Positions 22,956-33,815 are shown, numbered from the stretch's first letter. The stretch is DNA of 64,000 nucleotides from Pelodera strongyloides (GCA_036852015.1 JAANDG010000354.1:86862-150861); one strand, 5' to 3'. Notes: a model not told the origin generated them from the sequence alone. Numbers and translations are program-made.

Positions 22956-23855
22956 TTAAAAAATTTTTCGTCTCCTGGAATCGACAACATATTGCGTGAT
23001 AGTATTATATGGTTGAGCTGGGCACATGTTTTCTATTACTGTGTACCTTTGCCCATTATATTTCTTCCATCTAATAACGTGTGGGTGTAAAGCTATGTGT
23101 TTTGGTAGCGGTAGATCATAGTTACTGTCGGAAGGTGGGAATTCCATACAGTATCCTTTGTTTGTAAATTCTGTTCTTACACAAATTCTATACGGGTAGT
23201 TTAGATTCGGAGTAGAATCATGTAAATTTATTCCTCCTCTTGCACATATGATGCTATCTGCCTGGTTTTTAGTGTGAGTTGGAAAATGTTCATTTATTAC
23301 ATATTTTTGTGGAGTTGTATGAATTGTGCTTCTCGTTTTCCATTTTTCGAACATATGTTCATTGTCTAAGTGATCTTCAGGGAATCGATGTGGTTTTGTA
23401 TTTGTAATTGTTTCCTGTTCTGTTGATAGTTTTTTGTCCGCTACAGTATAATCTTGGGTTTCTTTTGTTTCTGTTAGGATTAGTTTTTGTGGAGGAAGGT
23501 AATTTTGAGCTGGATTTTCGTAACCAATTATTCTTTCTGTGATTTTTTGTGCTATTTTCTTGGTGGTGGTTTCTATTTTTGGTGAACTCGTAGTTTTTGT
23601 TGATTTTAGTTTTTTGTCGGTTATTTTTATGTCATCTATGAGCGTTGTAACCTTTGGTGTCGCAGTAAGTTTAGTTATTTCCGTTGTAAATGTGAGTTTC
23701 TGTGTTGTTTGTTGCGGAGTCATTGTAGTTCTGGGTGTTGTTGTGGTTCGAGGGGTCGTTGTAGTTCTAGGCGTGGTTGTGGTTAGAAGAGTCGTTGTGA
23801 TTTCTAGTGTTGTTGTTTTTACCGCTTCGCTTAGGTCTAGTATCGAGAATGACAT
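22956..23855 (-). CDS. Thr-rich, mucin-like ORF upstream of env
   Basis: 299 residues. The first 55 are largely Thr with TTPRTT repeats, which would be heavily O-glycosylated if secreted; no clear signal peptide is seen. The C-terminal third has Cys residues (ICARGG, YRICVRTEF, GYCMEF, ENMCPAQPY) and looks folded. It is in the -1 frame relative to env. It may be the first part of an envelope precursor or the remnant of a longer fused ORF. No function can be assigned. Confidence 0.6.
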   Translation of the reverse strand: MSFSILDLSEAVKTTTLEITTTLLTTTTPRTTTTPRTTTTPRTTMTPQQTTQKLTFTTEITKLTATPKVTTLIDDIKITDKKLKSTKTTSSPKIETTTKKIAQKITERIIGYENPAQNYLPPQKLILTETKETQDYTVADKKLSTEQETITNTKPHRFPEDHLDNEHMFEKWKTRSTIHTTPQKYVINEHFPTHTKNQADSIICARGGINLHDSTPNLNYPYRICVRTEFTNKGYCMEFPPSDSNYDLPLPKHIALHPHVIRWKKYNGQRYTVIENMCPAQPYNTITQYVVDSRRRKIF

Positions 23856-23871
23856 TGGTGGCAGGATTTCG

Positions 23872-24303
23872 TCACCATATTTTTCTCTTGCTTGTGTACT
23901 TAGTTCTGTTGCTCATATTGTCCAATTGTTTTGCCATTTGTACCATCATTGTAGAAACAGTTTTTTGTTGTTTCTTTATGTCGTTAAGTGCATCGCCTCT
24001 TATGTCTGTGGATAATTTCAGTACCAGTGTCATGCCAATAGCAACGCTTTCATTTGCCGACTGTGCTGCGATGTATAATGCGTCTCTCTCATTCTGTATG
24101 GTTTTTGCTAGGGCTTTGATGCTCTCAATTGTGTCTAGCGTTTGTTGTACCGTAGTTGCAGTTCTCTTGATTTCATTATCAAGCGTTTTTCCAAAATGGT
24201 CTATCTGCATGCTCAGAGTAGTGTTCAGTAAAAGTAACTCTTGCAGAATTTCTTGATTGGCCTGTTGAATCATGATTCTGGTTTGCATTCCTGTGTCAGT
24301 CAT
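23872..24303 (-). CDS. 143-aa helical ORF of the inner element
   Basis: First ORF after the leader. Predominantly helical and polar with regularly spaced Leu/Ile/Met, suggesting a coiled coil; no zinc knuckle, no membrane segment. It sits where gag would be expected but shows no Gag motif. It could be the coiled-coil remnant of a deleted Gag or an accessory protein. It ends 17 bases before the start of the Thr-rich frame. Confidence 0.5.
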   Translation of the reverse strand: MTDTGMQTRIMIQQANQEILQELLLLNTTLSMQIDHFGKTLDNEIKRTATTVQQTLDTIESIKALAKTIQNERDALYIAAQSANESVAIGMTLVLKLSTDIRGDALNDIKKQQKTVSTMMVQMAKQLDNMSNRTKYTSKRKIW

Positions 24304-24611
24304 TTTTTTTTGTGGATTGGATGAACAATCCCGTTTTTGTTCTGTTCCGAACTTTTATTGAATAGTCTTTTGACTATTCCAGACTTTTCTTGTCTGCTTT
24401 ACTTTGGACTTGGTTTGCAAGTCCGGTTTTACTTCTGACTTTTTACAGTCCTTTTCCTTCAGATAGGCTTCCTGCCAATCTGTCTTCAGATAGCTTTCGC
24501 TAATCTGCAAGAAGGTAAGAAGGTAGAGAGAGATGGTGAAGTTAGGCCAAATTTGCTGCCACGCGGGGCTTATTTGATTCTAGGGTTGTTTTTACACTGG
24601 ACGGTGCACCA
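24304..24611 (-). promoter_or_regulatory. Leader and primer-binding site of the inner element
   Basis: The minus strand begins TGGTGCACCGTCC immediately after the 5' LTR. The same 13 bases follow the 5' LTR of the unrelated element at 33.8 kb, which supports a shared tRNA primer and the minus orientation. The rest is non-coding, with short repeats around TTTTGACTATTC/CTTTTCTTG. Confidence 0.7.
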
Positions 24612-24941
24612 TGTGCAATCTTTGTCCTGTGGTAGAAGCAAAATATATAAGGTTTATTAAACAAATATAAAAAAAGTTTGTTGTCGAACGGTAGTCGTAA
24701 TGGAGCGGAGCGGAGCGTGATTTGCTTGGTTCCGAGGCTTCTTAAATACGGCGGTTTCTCCAATTTCTCCCATTCTCCGTTCACTTTTTCCTTCGTGTTC
24801 CTTCGTGGAACGTATTTGCATTAGCCTTTTTCTTCTTCTTTTCTGTCGTGAAGTAGATTCAAGTAACCATTTATCATCATGTCGGTTGAGCCTTCTTGAC
24901 CGGTCACGATCGGTTATACAGGTCGTGCGAGAGTCACGACA
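24612..24941 (-). repeat. 5' LTR of the inner element
   Basis: 330 bp, partner of 20,385-20,714. Would hold the promoter, but no TATA box can be singled out. Confidence 0.93.
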
Positions 24942-24946
24942 TATGG

Positions 24947-25449
24947 ATACTACTGTATAGTCGAAACGTATTTATTGAGGAGTAGGACTGATACGGGCTT
25001 ATGTGCTTTATCCACGGATAGACCAGGGGCACCCACGGCTCTCTGCTGGTACTAATCCTTGATGTCGGGGTACACTCTGCGACACTGGTACACCACCACA
25101 ACGACGTCCAAGGGCCACTCCAATGGGCCAGGGCACGGAAGAGGAGAAAGAGCAGATTAAGGTTCTGAGCAACCTAACAGTTATAAAGGTCCTGTCAGAC
25201 CTGCAGTTTTAAGGGATCCGGCAAACCCAAAGCGAGACCTCGTTGGGTTCGCGAAGACAAAAGGCGGCTCCTATTGAGCTAGGGAGATCGTATCTCAACC
25301 TTATCTTTGTAGCGCATTGATATAGCTTATATCTCACAGTATCGTATGCTAATCAGTCTATTATATGTGTCTCATCCAGTAAACAATCGTTTGTTATATA
25401 TAATGGTAATTGGGGTAAGTTTCCTTCAGTTGTGACGATAGTCGCAACA
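24947..25449 (-). repeat. 5' LTR of the outer element, main part
   Basis: 503 bp matching 17,021-17,522 except for a few substitutions and a short indel near 25,405. The remaining 33 bp lie on the other side of the inner element at 20,352-20,384. Confidence 0.9.
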
Positions 25450-27661
25450 AGGCTACTGAAAGACCGGGAACATGGAATATAGCTTATTTGTTGTTGAAAT
25501 ACAGTGTTCCTCATCGGTAGACTTCGTAGCTTCATAGTTACAAGCATTATTGAATTTTCCGATACACCACATACATGATGTATGTGGTTTTTCAGTTTTA
25601 TATATGGACATATAACAGGCTACTGAAAGACTGGGAACATGGAATATAGCTTATTTGTTGTTGAAATACAGTGTTCCTCATCGGTAGACTTCGTAGCTTC
25701 ATAGTTATAAGCATTATTGAATTTTCCGATACACCACATACATGATGTATGTGGTTTTTCAGATTTTATATATGGAAATATACCAGGCTACTGAAAGACT
25801 GGGAACATGAAATATAGCTTATTTGTTGTTGAAATACAGTATTCCTCATCGGTAGACTTCGTAGCTTCATAGTTACAAGCATTATTGAATTTTCCGATAC
25901 ACCACATACATGATGTATGTGGTTTTTCAGATTTTATATATGGACATATACCAGGCTACTGAAAGACTGGGAACATGAAATATAGCTTATTTATTGTTGA
26001 AATACAATGTTCCTTACCGGTAGGCTTCGTAGCTTCATAGTTAGAAGCCTTATTCAATTTTCCAATATACCCCGTATACGTTGTACGGGGTATTTCAGAA
26101 TTCATATATGAACATATACCAGGCTACTGAAAGATTGGAAACGTGAAGTATAGATTGTTTTCAGCTTCGAGAACCTAGGTCTCATCGCTAGGCTTCATAC
26201 TTCATAGTTTATATGCTTATTTTCAAGATTATACTTTTCAGCACATACATCGATGTATGTGCTATATAGATTTTATAAAAATTCTCACTGAACGCTAACG
26301 ACCGACTGCCGACATGTAATATAGATCGTTTTCAGCTTAGAGAACCTAGTTCTCATCGCTAAGCTTCTCTCTTTATAGGTTAAAGCTCATTTTCAAGATT
26401 CAGCTGGAACACTTCAAAATTGATGTGTTATATAGATTTTATAAAAATTCACATTGAACGCTAACGACCGACTGCCGACATGTAATATAGATCGTTTTCA
26501 GCTTAGAGAACCTAGTTCTTATCGCTAAGCTTCTCTCTTTATAGGTTAAAGCTCATTTTCAAGATTCAGCTGGAACACTTAAAAATTGATGTGTTTTATA
26601 TGGATTTTTTAAAACTGCATATTGAATGCTAACGACCGGCTGCAGACATGAAATATATATCGTTTTCAGCTTAGAGAACCTAGTTCTCATCGTTAGGCGT
26701 CTTACTTCATAGTTTATATGCTTATTTACAAGATTACATTTTTCAGCACATACATCGATGTATGTGCTATATGGATTTTATAAAACTGCATATTGAAAGA
26801 CCGACTGCTGACATGAAATATAGATCGTTTTCAACTTAGAGAACCTAGTTATCATCGCTAAGCCTCTCTCTTTATAGGCTAAAGCTCATTTTCAATTTTC
26901 AGCTGGAACACATACATGATGTATGTGGTTTTTCAGATTCTATATATGGACATATACCAGGCTACTGAAAGACTGGGAACATGAAATATAGCTTATTTGT
27001 TGTCGAAATACAGTGTTCCTCATCGGTAGACTTCGTAGCTTCATAGTTACAAGCATTATTGAATTTTCCGATACACCACATACATGATGTATGTGGTTTT
27101 TCAGATTTTATATATGGACATATAACAGGCTACTGAAAGACTGGGAACATGGAATATAGCTTATTTGTTGTTGAAATATTGAAATACAGTGTTCCTCATC
27201 GGTAGACTTCGTAGCTTCATAGTTACAATCATTATTGAATTTTCCGATACACCACATACATGATGTATGGTTTTTCAGATTTTATATATGGACCAGGCTA
27301 CTGAAAGACTGGGAACATGGAATATAACTTATTTGTTGTTGAAATACAGTGTTCCTCATCGGTTGACTTCGTAGCTTCATAGTTACAAGCATTATTAAAT
27401 TTTCCGATATACCACGTACAGAGTTGTACGTGGTTTTTCAGATTTTATATATGGACATATACCAGGCTACTGAAAGACTGGGAACATGAAATATAGCTTA
27501 TTTGTTGTCGAAATACAGTGTTCCTCATCGGTAGACTTCGTAGCTTCATAGTTACAAGCATTATTGAATTTTCCGATACACCACATACATGATGTATGTG
27601 GTTTTTCAGATTTTATATATGGACTTATACCAGGCTACTGAAAGACTGGGAACATGAAATA
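25450..27661 (+). repeat. Satellite 1, right block with two subfamilies
   Basis: About 14 units of roughly 165-172 bp. Units at 25,450-26,180 and 26,950-27,661 match the left block. Four units at about 26,180-26,930 form a diverged subfamily that keeps the layout but has a different sequence. Each unit ends in a dyad that can form a hairpin: 26,240-26,263 is a perfect 24-bp palindrome, 26,408-26,429 is another version and 27,411-27,434 another. Subfamily 2 also has a bulged hairpin at 26,334-26,365. Confidence 0.92.
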
Positions 27662-30600
27662 GGCGCAATATAGATCAATTAAACGGCTCATAGCTCCCGC
27701 AGTTTCAGTCTCCAGCACAAATGATTACATACGTTTTATTGCCCGTGAAATTCTCTACATACCTGGTGAATTTCGCTTAGTAATCTTATGTATTACCTTT
27801 AGTTATTGTCCGCAGAAACTCCTGGCTATACTGCATAACTTTTATAATTCTGGCGCAATGTAGATCAATTAAACGGCTCATAGCTCCCGCAGTTTCAGTC
27901 TCCAGCACAAATGATTACATACGTTTTATTGCCCGTGAAATTCTCTACATACCTGGTGAATTTCGCTTAGTAATCTTAAGTATTACTTTAGTTATTGTCC
28001 GCAGAAACTCCTGGCTGTACTGCATAACTTTTATATTTCTGGCGCAATATAGATCAATTAAACAGCTCATAGCTCCCGCAGTTTCAGTCTCCAGCACAAA
28101 TGATTACATACGTTTTATTGCCCGTGAAATTCTCTACATCCCTGGTGAATTTCGCTTAGTAATCGTATGTATTATATTAGTTATTGTCCGCAGGAAATCC
28201 TGGCTATAATGCAGGCGCAATATAGATCAATTAAACGGCTCATAGCTCCGGCAGTTTCAGTCTCCACCACAAATGATTACATACGTTTTATTCCCCTTTG
28301 AAATTCTTTACATCCCTGGTGAATGTCGCTTAGTAATCTTATGTATTACCTTAGTTATTGTCCGCAGAAAATCCTGGCTATAATGCAGGCGCAATATAGA
28401 TCAATTAAACAGCTCATAGCTCCCGCAGTTTCAGTCTCCAGCGCAAATGATTACATACGTTTTATTGCCCGTGAAATTCTCTACATTCCTGGTGAATTTC
28501 GCTTAGTAATCTTATGTATTACCTTAGTTATTGTCCGCAGAAAATCCTGGCTATAATGCAGGCGCAATATAGATCAATTAAACAGCTCATAACTCCCGCA
28601 GTTTCAGTCTCCAGCACAAATGATTACATACGTTTTATTGCCCGTGAAATTTCCTACATTCCTGGTGAATTTCGCTTAGTAATCTTAAGTATTGCTTTAG
28701 TTATTGTCCGCAGAAGCTCCTGGCTATACTGCATAACTTTTATAATTCTGGCGCAATGTAGATCAATTAAACGGCTCATAGCTCCCGCAGTTTCAGTCTC
28801 CAGCACAAATGATTACATACGTTTTATTCCCCGTGAAATGCTCTACATCCCTGGTGAATTTCGCTCAGTAATCGTATGTATTACCTTAGTTATTGTCCGC
28901 AGAAAATCCTGGCTATACTGCATAACTTTTATAATGCAGGCGCAATATAGATCAATTAAACGGCTCGTAACTCCCGCAGTTTCAGTCTCCAGCACAAATG
29001 ATTACATACGTTTTATTCCCCGTGAAATTCTCTACATCCCTGGTGAATTTCGCTTAGTAATCTTAAGTATTACTTTAGTTATTGTCCGCAGAAAATCCTG
29101 GCTGTACTGCATAACTTTTATATTTCTGGCGCAATGTAGATCAATTAAAAGGCTCGTAGCTCCCGCAGTTTCAGTCTCCACCACAAATGATTACATACGT
29201 TTTATTCCCCTTTGAAATTCTTTACATCCCTGGTGAATGTCGCTTAGTAATCTTATGTATTACCTTAGTTATTGTCCGCAGAAAATCCTGGCTATAATGC
29301 AGGCGCAATATAGATCAATTAAACAGCTCATAGCTCCCGCAGTTTCAGTCTCCAGCACAAATGATTACATACGTTTTATTCCCCGTGAAATTCTCTACAT
29401 TCCCTGGTGAATTTCGCTTAGTAATCTTATGTATTACCTTAGTTATTGTCCGCAGAAAATCCTGGCTATAATGCAGGCGCAATATAGATCAATTAAACGG
29501 CTCATAGCTCCCGCAGTTTCAGTCTCCAGCACAAATGATTACATACGTTTTATTCCCGTGAAATTCTCTACATCCCTGGTGAATTTCGCTTAGTAATCTT
29601 ATGTATTACCTTAGTTATTGTCCGCAGAAAATCCTGGCTATAATGCAGGCGCAATATAGATCAATTAAACGGCTCATAGCTCCCGCAGTTTCAGTCTCCA
29701 GCACAAATGATTACATACGTTTTATTTTATTCCCCGTGAAATTCTCTACATCCCTGGTGAATTTCGCTTAGTAATCTTATGTATTACCTTAGTTATTGTC
29801 CGCAGAAAATCCTGGCTATACTGCATAACTTTTATAATGCAGGCGCAATATAGATCAATTAAACGGCTCGTAACTCCCGCAGTTTCAGTCTCCAGCACAA
29901 ATGATTACATACGTTTTATTGCCCGTGAAATTCTCTACATACCTGGTGAATTTCGCTTAGTAATCTTAAGTACTACTTTAGTTATTGTCCGCAGAAACTC
30001 CTGGCTGTACTGCATAACTTTTATATTTCTGGCGCAATGTAGATCAATTAAACGGCTCATAGCTCCCGCAGTTTCAGTCTCCACACAAATGATTACATAC
30101 GTTTTATTCCCCGTTTGAAATTCTCTACATCCCTGGTGAATGTCGCTTAGTAATCTTATGTATTACCTTAGTTATTGTCCGCAGAAAATCCTGGCTATAA
30201 TGCATGCGCAATATAGATCAATTAAACAGCTCATAGCTCCCGCAGTTTCAGTCTCCAGCACAAATGATTACATACGTTTTATTGCCCGTGAAATTCTCTA
30301 CATTCCTGGTGAATTTCGCTTAGTAATCTTATGTATTACCTTAGTTATTGTCCGCAGAAAATTCCTGGCTATAATGCAGGCGCAATATAGATCAATTAAA
30401 CGGCTCATAGCTCCCGCAGTTTCAGTCTCCAGCACAAATGATTACATACGTTTTATTGCCCGTGAAATTCTCTACATACCTGGTGAATTTCGCTTAGTAA
30501 TCTTAAGTACTACTTTAGTTATTGTCCGCAGAAACTCCTGGCTGTACTGCATAGCTTTTATATTTCTGGCGCAATGTAGATCAATTAAAAGGCTCGTAGC

Positions 30601-32149
30601 TCCCGCAGTTTCAGTCTCCAGCACAAATGATTACATACGTTTTATTGCACGTGAAATTCTCTACATCCCTGGTGAATTTCGCTTAGTAATCTTAAGTATT
30701 ACTTTAGTTATTGTCCGCAGAAACTCCTGGCTATACTGCATAACTTTTATAATTCTGGCGCAATATAGATCAATTAAACGGCTCATAGCTCCCGCAGTTT
30801 CAGTCTCCAGCACAAATGATTACATACGTTTTATTCCCCGTGAAATTCTCTACATCCCTGGTGAATTTCGCTTAGTAATCTTATGTATTACTTTAGTTAT
30901 TGTCCGCAGAAAATCCTGGCTATAATGCAGGCGCAATATAGATCAATTAAACGGCTCATAGCTCCCGCAGTTTCAGTCTCCAGCACAAATGATTACATAC
31001 GTTTTATTCCCCGTGAAATTCTCTACATCCCTGGTGAATTTCGCTTAGTAATCTTATGTATTACCTTAGTTATTGTCCGCAGAAAATCCTGGCTATAATG
31101 CAGGCGCAATATAGATCAATTAAACAGCTCATAGCTCCCGCAGTTTCAGTCTCCAGCGCAAATGATTACAGACGTTTTATTGCCCGTGAAATTCTCTACA
31201 TTCCTGGTGAATTTCGCTTAGTAATCTTATGTATTACCTTAGTTATTGTCCGCAGAAAATCCTGGCTATAATGCAGGCGCAATATAGATCAATTAAACGG
31301 CTCATAGCTCCCGCAGTTTCAGTCTCCAGCACAAATGATTACATACGTTTTATTCCCCGTGAAATTCTCTACATCCCTGGTGAATTTCGCTTAGTAATCT
31401 TATGTATTACCTTTAGTTATTGTCCGCAGAAGCTCCTGGCTATATTGCATAACTTTTATAATTCTGGCGCAATGTAGATCAATTAAACGGCTCATAGCTC
31501 CCGCAGTTTCAGTCTCCAGCACAAATGATTACATACGTTTTATTCCCCGTGAAATGCTCTACATCCCTGGTGAATTTCGCTTAGTAATCTTATGTATTAC
31601 CTTAGTTATTGTCCGCAGAAAATCCTGGCTATAATGCAGGCGCAATATAGATCAATTAAACAGCTCATAGCTCCCGCAGTTCCGGTCTCCAGCACAAATG
31701 ATTACATACGTTTTATTCCCCGTGAAATTCTCTACATCCCTGGTGAATTTCGCTCAGTAATCGTATGTATTACCTTAGTTATTGTCCGCAGAAAATCCTG
31801 GCTATACTGCATAACTTTTATAATGCAGGCGCAATATAGATCAATTAAACGGCTCGTAACTCCCGCAGTTTCAGTCTCCAGCACAAATAATTACATACGT
31901 TTTATTCCCCGTGAAATTCTCTACATTCCTGGTGAATTTCGCTTAGTAATCTTAAGTATTGCTTTAGTTATTGTCCGCAGAAGCTCCTGATACTGCATAA
32001 CTTTTATAATTCTGTCGCAATGTAGATCAATTAAACGGCTCATAGCTCCGGCAGTTTCAGTCTCCAGCGCAAATGATTACATAGGTTTTATTCCCCGTGA
32101 AATTCTTTACATTCCTGGTGAATTTCGCTTAGTAATCTTATGTATTACC
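27662..32149 (+). repeat. Satellite 2, about 25 units of 173 or 189 bp
   Basis: Tandem units start at GGCGCAAT(A/G)TAGATCAATT, at 27,662, 27,851, about 28,040, 28,213, 28,386, 28,559 and so on to about 32,014. Two lengths alternate irregularly: 173 bp, and 189 bp with 16 extra bases around CTGCATAACTTTTATA. Units are typically above 95% alike by eye. ORFs across it arise because 189 is a multiple of three and the unit has few stops; I do not consider them genes. The junction with satellite 1 at 27,661 is abrupt, and the right end abuts a truncated LTR. Confidence 0.95.
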
Positions 32150-32159
32150 ACCAAACAAT

Positions 32160-32345
32160 ACACAACACATGGATGGCCCAACGATCGCGGGAGCAAGTTC
32201 ACCACACACGTTGGTTTCGTCGAAGACTATCGCGGGATCAAGCTCACCACGCAAGTCTTTGAAATTCGAAGAGGTGATCGCGGGAGCAAGCTCACCACAC
32301 ACACCTTTGTAGTTTCGACGAGGCGATCGCGGGAGCAAGCTCACC
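32160..32345 (-). repeat. Short repeats inside the LTR (3' copy)
   Basis: Four units with core ATCGCGGGAGCAAGCTCACC spaced about 45-55 bp. GAGCAAGCTC in each is a small dyad. The same four units occur at 33,925-34,085 in the 5' LTR. Confidence 0.85.
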
Positions 32346-33499
32346 ACACATGCCTTTGTAGCATGTCAAGGGGGATTCTGCGCAGAAAGGCATCTCCTCG
32401 CGCAGACTAAGTAAATCTCGAAAGGCGCCCAATACAGAAAACCCATAAAAATGGCGCCAGAATGAAATCTTTGAGATTTTGGCATAAACGTGAACAAAAC
32501 ACGCCGCAACGCACGCAAACGGGTGCGTTGCGGCGATTCGGTAATTCAAACCGTCCCGTGGACATCGATTTGGCTTAGCTCTGCCCACACGACTCGAATC
32601 CCATACTGAAGGAGTTTTTTGGAGGGGTTTGAAATTGTTTTTCTTCTTACATGAAAGTTTTTGTTTATTTTTATTTTCACTTTCCTTACCTTCAAAACGC
32701 AAACCTTTTTTTTAAGCCCAACATGCAAAACCGGCTTGACTTTCCCTTTAAGGTTCTTTGGGTCTCCTTATAAAGGCAGTTGGGTGGTGCCTAATTCTAG
32801 ACTTAACAGTCTGCGGTATACTATTAATTTATTATTACTGTTGCGTCTTGTATCACTCAAATTTGTCTAATTCCCGCGGCACTCCTATGATCTTACACTA
32901 TATAGAGTGCGTGGGAATAAATTAGTCGGATTCTCCTAATTTGCGCGCTATTTTCCTATGTGTACTTTACACAAAAGCCGAGGAGGCAAAAATAGCTCAA
33001 AAAAGGTTCAACTAAAACACCGAGAAATTTGTATAAGATGTCCATGACAAGTGATGACATAAGGAGAAATTAAAGTATAAATATTGGAATTACTAATATA
33101 GGCTTACTTAGAGGCAATTAATTAGTTAACGTGCGCAGTATACTTCGAATATGGTATAATGCTAAAATAGTATTATGGGTAATGCTAGAAGTGCGTGGTC
33201 AGCACACTCCGCGCCAAATTTTACATGAAGAACACATAAGGCAAGCAAAAAAAAAGTAGCAAAAAAACTAAGCAATTGAAGCAACACAAAAAAAATCGAG
33301 TAAAGACACAATTAATCATAAGGTATATCCAAAAAATTAATAATGCACGGCAATCAAATGTTCATAATACACAGCGAATATAAGCGGGAGAAGAGAAAAA
33401 AAGGACAACCAAAAAAAACACAAGGCACAACACAAGCAAAGTTAAAGAACTGCCCTGTGACCACTACTTAAAATGTAAAAAAGGTGAAACTCACATGGA

Positions 33500-33815
33500 A
33501 AGGGTTGGAATAAAATAGGCTTAAAGACCAGATGGATTATCACGGTCCTCTTCATACCATTCATAATCCGAATCATGTCGTCCTCAGGGACGGGTTTCTG
33601 AGCCTCCTCTCGAATTGCTGCTGCCGCCCAGAATTCGTCATCTCCCAATGGGTCGTCGTCGAGAATGACATTTCAAATATCGACCGTACTCGACCCTGCC
33701 TGATCACCAATGTTAGGAGCTGGTGCGGCTTCTTCCGCGTCTGGAGTGACGGAGCGGAGACGGGGAGTAGGAGGACGAGGAGACTTAGGAGGTTCGGTTC
33801 CCGGACGGTGCACCA
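33500..33815 (-). pseudogene. Gag-like remnant in the third LTR element
   Basis: Starting right after the primer-binding site, the minus strand reads GTEPPKSPRPPTPRLRSVTP, an acidic stretch, one stop at about 33,680, then DDDPLGDDEFWAAAAIREEA. Pro-rich followed by acidic sequence fits a Gag N-terminus but no domain is diagnostic. The frame ends soon after. Not functional. Confidence 0.4.

Larger units (their letters stand above)
20385..24941 (-). mobile_element. Inner LTR element carrying an envelope but no gag or pol
   Basis: A 4,557-bp minus-strand element with two 330-bp LTRs (24,941-24,612 and 20,714-20,385) that differ at only two positions. It is flanked by a TATGG duplication (20,380-20,384 and 24,942-24,946), and the empty site is preserved in the outer 3' LTR at 17,021-17,025. 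The primer-binding site TGGTGCACCGTCC follows the 5' LTR at 24,611. Three open frames follow: a helical 143-aa protein, a Thr-rich 299-aa protein and a 587-aa envelope. No Gag, protease, reverse transcriptase or integrase is present. No clear polypurine tract was seen before the 3' LTR. It must have been mobilised in trans, recently. Confidence 0.9.
16988..25454 (-). mobile_element. Outer BEL/Pao-like LTR retrotransposon (gag-pro only), split by a nested element
   Basis: The minus-strand element is bounded by a 5-bp target duplication, AGGCT, at 16,988-16,992 and 25,450-25,454, inside satellite 1. The 3' LTR is 16,993-17,522. The 5' LTR is split into 25,449-24,947 and 20,384-20,352 by the inner insertion. 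LTRs are about 530-536 bp and differ at only a few sites, so insertion was recent. The primer-binding site TGGCGACCGCGG (20,351-20,340) follows the 5' LTR. The internal part is only about 2.8 kb and codes for gag and protease. Reverse transcriptase, RNase H and integrase are absent, so it could only move with help. Confidence 0.9.

Noticed and set aside
20385..24941. Inner element in plus orientation, with TGGGGGCCGG after 20,714 as primer-binding site
   Set aside because: All long ORFs are on the minus strand, and the minus-strand site TGGTGCACCGTCC is shared with another LTR element. The alternative remains possible only on sequence appearance.
16470..27661. Satellite 1 as a CRISPR array or spliced-leader RNA cluster
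   Set aside because: There are no unique spacers between short repeats, so not CRISPR. The hairpin and a T-rich stretch recall an SL RNA, but no constant leader with a GT donor is present in both subfamilies.
27661..32149. Long ORFs (up to 261 aa) across satellite 2
   Set aside because: They follow the tandem unit, change frame wherever a 173-bp unit occurs, and have no domain. Treated as repeat by-products.
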